A stretch of 64,000 bases of DNA from a virus. The notes beneath the pieces were generated by a model that was not told where the DNA came from, ran no database searches, and saw only the letters and a list, made by a program, of their open reading frames with translations. Each line of letters begins with the position of its first letter. Within the stretch, counting starts at the first letter, position 1. The stretch lies in the IMG/VR virus record IMGVR_UViG_3300026484_000295, positions 108,405 through 172,404 of that record; one strand, 5' to 3'. This document shows, piece by piece, positions 62,701-64,000 of the stretch. The position numbers and the translations under genes are program-made.

Positions 62701-62946
62701 TTAACTGATAAAAGTGAATATGCAGGAAAAGTAAAAGATGCTCAAAGAACTGGACAATATCTAAGTAATCTTTACATTGCATTACAAATACAAGGTAAAA
62801 ATTTTATGACTCAAAGTGATTTGCTACTGTACGTAAAACATAAAAAACTTGATGCTAGTATGGTTAAGAAAATATCAGAAGCAGGAAATGAAATTAGAGA
62901 AATGTTAAAGAAATTTGGTATTGACTCAGAGAAGGATAAAAAATAA
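59764..62946 (+). CDS. Double AAA+ ATPase of MoxR-like type with N-terminal HTH
   Basis: 1060 residues. An N-terminal helix-turn-helix-like segment (KEIADELDITVPTLERYI, about residues 47-64) precedes two AAA+ modules. Module 1: Walker A GDPGTGKTS (146-154), Walker B ILFLDEYYR (about 271-279). Module 2: Walker A GEPGIGKTA (about 498-506), Walker B LLFDELTRAD (about 602-611), then a VGALNPVD sensor-1 segment. The nearest known type is the MoxR/dynein-like clade, in which ATPases remodel protein complexes with a partner carrying a VWA or metallopeptidase-like domain. Such a partner is encoded next, with a TAATG overlap. It might act in disassembly or activation of a large complex; the target is unknown. 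Confidence 0.82.
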   Translation: MNKLKSIILTEASLHDKITSRAKITYDALIAIILATDEGKITDKNKKEIADELDITVPTLERYIKQAVSNKFINSSGEIYDKYKKESTGKVKASGKVSQALNARVKKFKAPKVSSNNLFSEQVFKMLSLMEGQAAQAGVKNSLMLTGDPGTGKTSFIRNFAKLLGLPLIPIEAPHITEEHIINIPFMIINGNKVKKENAIIETAETANLNDKQEFDIVQAESNLVTKLKAMKNLKLKDQQHIASIASDKNLRPIYLNYKSLIDSIRDSYHCILFLDEYYRNDNMKIRNILRNILNGRIGNDKIPKGTFIVYASNMEDDGVEDIPMNNDFAEMEFKTPDREQWFKYILNKYEENSGNDYPGVKLQPEVFNKFYDVLEQSDLSYEDATAEVRNSPRRWEQILLYVNASLPVSNIKEAKTLMSNLQVNFRNYTEETVSNLYPKFEKMVVELIKETSGIEFDGRPTNQVDWKDTLQQQLEVKIKLDGQSDSEKEVRQYVPVVSGEPGIGKTAHMRTVADDLDLYFIHIDVSTLTRESTTGIPKASQATDIDGNPEFDQNGNPVMTTEFSKPELLDLIEKKMQEELVEDEMFPEDQRKKGKGKYKFLLLFDELTRADAQVFNAIRKLLLEKSFNEQYDLPKSIMTVGALNPVDNGAEELTKHMRDVLDIIPSRASWAKTESYLLSEERPVGLEEVMGFDLNTSTVGALKGLLQQYQSKDEDWRGNPVSKEERLFNLRDGSNIIYISPREITDIVTMTNANIVNRLTKVGLKSFSSEVQSEEVDDMSDDEFMQLMMQQAENPDSVKEKIAQDKGLFNLRNRYSEEDYEIFIRAMINEFREAWASKLTFICKKMDIDAANVLSLTTGFISTNSMVYDQYEAIKTLVVDDVKNIEEIFDAYWDNPEELYDSPHFDNYLTVNFTAPQKFTQEITDYLSDKLVEIEQDTSTAMVTVESENGPVEIPKHIAKKMELFYKYILYTKSILKVLTDKSEYAGKVKDAQRTGQYLSNLYIALQIQGKNFMTQSDLLLYVKHKKLDASMVKKISEAGNEIREMLKKFGIDSEKDKK

Positions 62947-64000
62947 TGAATTTTTTAGAAGATATAGTGAAATTGACTTCAAAATATTTAAATGAAGCAG
63001 GATTAAATTATAATCATAATAAAAAGGGTGAAACCTCCTTTGAAAAAACTAATGGGTCTGAATTTCATATTCAGACTATTATTGAAAAATTCGCAGAAGC
63101 TAATAATATTACTAAACAAGAAGCACAACAATATTTTGATTTGAAAAAACAGGAAGCTATAGATAATATGAAAAAATCTATGAAAATCAATGGTACTATG
63201 ATTGATAATATTAGCGAGAGTATCGCATTTGAGATGTTGGAGTCTATTAAAATAGAAGATGTTAAATTTAATAAACGTACTTTTTTAGATTTATTTGAAA
63301 AAGTAAAATATGAAGTACCCGAATTTTATCCTCTTTCTAATTCATTTGAACCTCGACGAATTGAGCCAAAAATTGTTTTTGTGCCTGACCCATTATCTCC
63401 AGAATATGCTAGTATTGGTACGGCTGCATGTACTCCAACCGCAACATTGATATTTAATGTTCCTTTTTTAGAAAATCTCATGAAATTTTCAAATATAAAA
63501 GGTCTTAAAGCTAATCCGAATTTTTTACATGGACAGAAATATATATCTCAAGGTGGAGATATTCCAGATGCATATTTATATTGTGAGTTTGTATTGTTAC
63601 ATGAAATTATGCATTATGCTAATGGAGATTTCTTTTTTGAAAAAGCTTTTAATTTAAATGGAAAATTAGTTAATTATGTTGGTGATTTTATAACTAATTA
63701 TAACTTGGTTAAAAGTGGTTATGCTCAATTACCTATGGGTCTATTTAATGATGAAATTAATTATGATCGTTATAATTCATATCAAGAAATGTACAATGTT
63801 GTTGAAGACGAAATGAAACGTTTATCAGATGAAGAAAAAGAAAAAATGATGGATCAATTAGATCAGTTAGGTGATGAAATGCCAGATGAGGGTGAAGGTG
63901 CAGACCCCGAGAATAAAAATGGACAACCTCAAGATGGACAACCTCAAGATGGACAACCTCAAGATGGACAGCCTCAAGATGGACAACCTCAAGATGGACA
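62946..64000 (+). CDS. HExxH metallopeptidase-like partner of the AAA+ ATPase (partial, C-terminus off the window)
   Basis: 352 codons are visible. The ATG overlaps the upstream stop (TAATG), so translation is coupled. Around residue 220 is LLHEIMHYANGDFFFEKAFN, a zinc-binding HExxH motif of the type found in VWA-like metallopeptidase proteins (DUF2201 family), which pair with MoxR ATPases. The end of the visible part is an acidic linker and then GQPQD pentapeptide repeats that run off the window; a VWA domain would be expected beyond. A simple secreted protease is unlikely because no signal peptide is present. Confidence 0.72.
   Translation, partial: MNFLEDIVKLTSKYLNEAGLNYNHNKKGETSFEKTNGSEFHIQTIIEKFAEANNITKQEAQQYFDLKKQEAIDNMKKSMKINGTMIDNISESIAFEMLESIKIEDVKFNKRTFLDLFEKVKYEVPEFYPLSNSFEPRRIEPKIVFVPDPLSPEYASIGTAACTPTATLIFNVPFLENLMKFSNIKGLKANPNFLHGQKYISQGGDIPDAYLYCEFVLLHEIMHYANGDFFFEKAFNLNGKLVNYVGDFITNYNLVKSGYAQLPMGLFNDEINYDRYNSYQEMYNVVEDEMKRLSDEEKEKMMDQLDQLGDEMPDEGEGADPENKNGQPQDGQPQDGQPQDGQPQDGQPQDG
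63921..64000 (+). repeat. 15-bp tandem repeat running off the window
   Basis: Five full copies and one partial copy of a 15-bp unit encoding GQPQD; the fourth copy has one base change (AAC to AGC) that leaves a silent or near-silent difference. Total copy number cannot be seen. Confidence 0.9.

Noticed and set aside
63921-64000. Minisatellite or CRISPR repeat
   Set aside because: 15-bp in-frame units encoding a GQPQD linker; no spacers.

Overview
This window is part of the genome of a very AT-rich, T4-like contractile-tailed phage (order of the Straboviridae-type myoviruses). The call rests on a dense set of recognisable T4 homologues: baseplate wedge gp6, head completion gp4, major capsid gp23, scaffold gp22, prohead protease gp21, tail tube gp19, portal gp20, sheath gp18, neck gp13/gp14, sheath terminator gp15, recombination nuclease gp46/gp47, late sigma factor gp55 and a probable clamp gp45. 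The strong A+T bias, the T4-like core and a plasmid-type Rep_3 initiator fit a phage of an AT-rich host. Campylobacterota is my guess, but the sequence does not prove it.

Layout. 1-25072 is mainly minus strand and mostly morphogenesis: gp6 (cut by the left edge), then (after gp4 on the plus strand) gp23-gp22-gp21-small core protein-gp19-gp20, a 2221-residue tape measure, unknown late genes, a plus-strand gp26-like gene with a probable -1 frameshift, the sheath and three small fibre/structural genes. It ends with a Rep_3 replication initiator. 25073-25857 is a gene-free, very AT-rich stretch with four iterons and other repeats, probably a replication origin. 25858-29512 (plus) carries gp47, gp46 and a compact protein resembling part of the bacterial DNA polymerase III alpha subunit (DnaE). 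29615-34901 holds an HU-like protein, neck proteins and an extended gp15. 36592-44935 is a tail-fibre region with an S74 chaperone-tailed fibre, an Fe-S TIM-barrel-like protein, a methyltransferase and three paralogous fibre genes. 45464-50180 holds a UvrD-type helicase, a second DnaE-like fragment, gp55 and a clamp. 50229-59282 has late unknown proteins including two very long ones. 59764-64000 has a double AAA+ ATPase coupled to a metalloprotease-like protein cut by the right edge.

Regulation looks two-layered. Perfect TATAAATA boxes (T4 late promoter sequence) stand before capsid, tail and other late genes, which fits the gp55 homologue. A second motif, TGTA(A/T)AAT, stands before the replication and nucleotide genes (Rep, gp47, gp46, both DnaE-like genes, helicase, clamp, thymidylate kinase, NadR-like kinase) and is probably the early or middle promoter. 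At least one late promoter lies inside a hairpin that would hide the ribosome binding site on read-through RNA.

The most unusual features are the plasmid-like Rep_3/iteron module inside a T4-like genome, and a drastically reduced DnaE-like polymerase split over two genes about 19 kb apart, with the break falling next to the catalytic PDxDxD motif.
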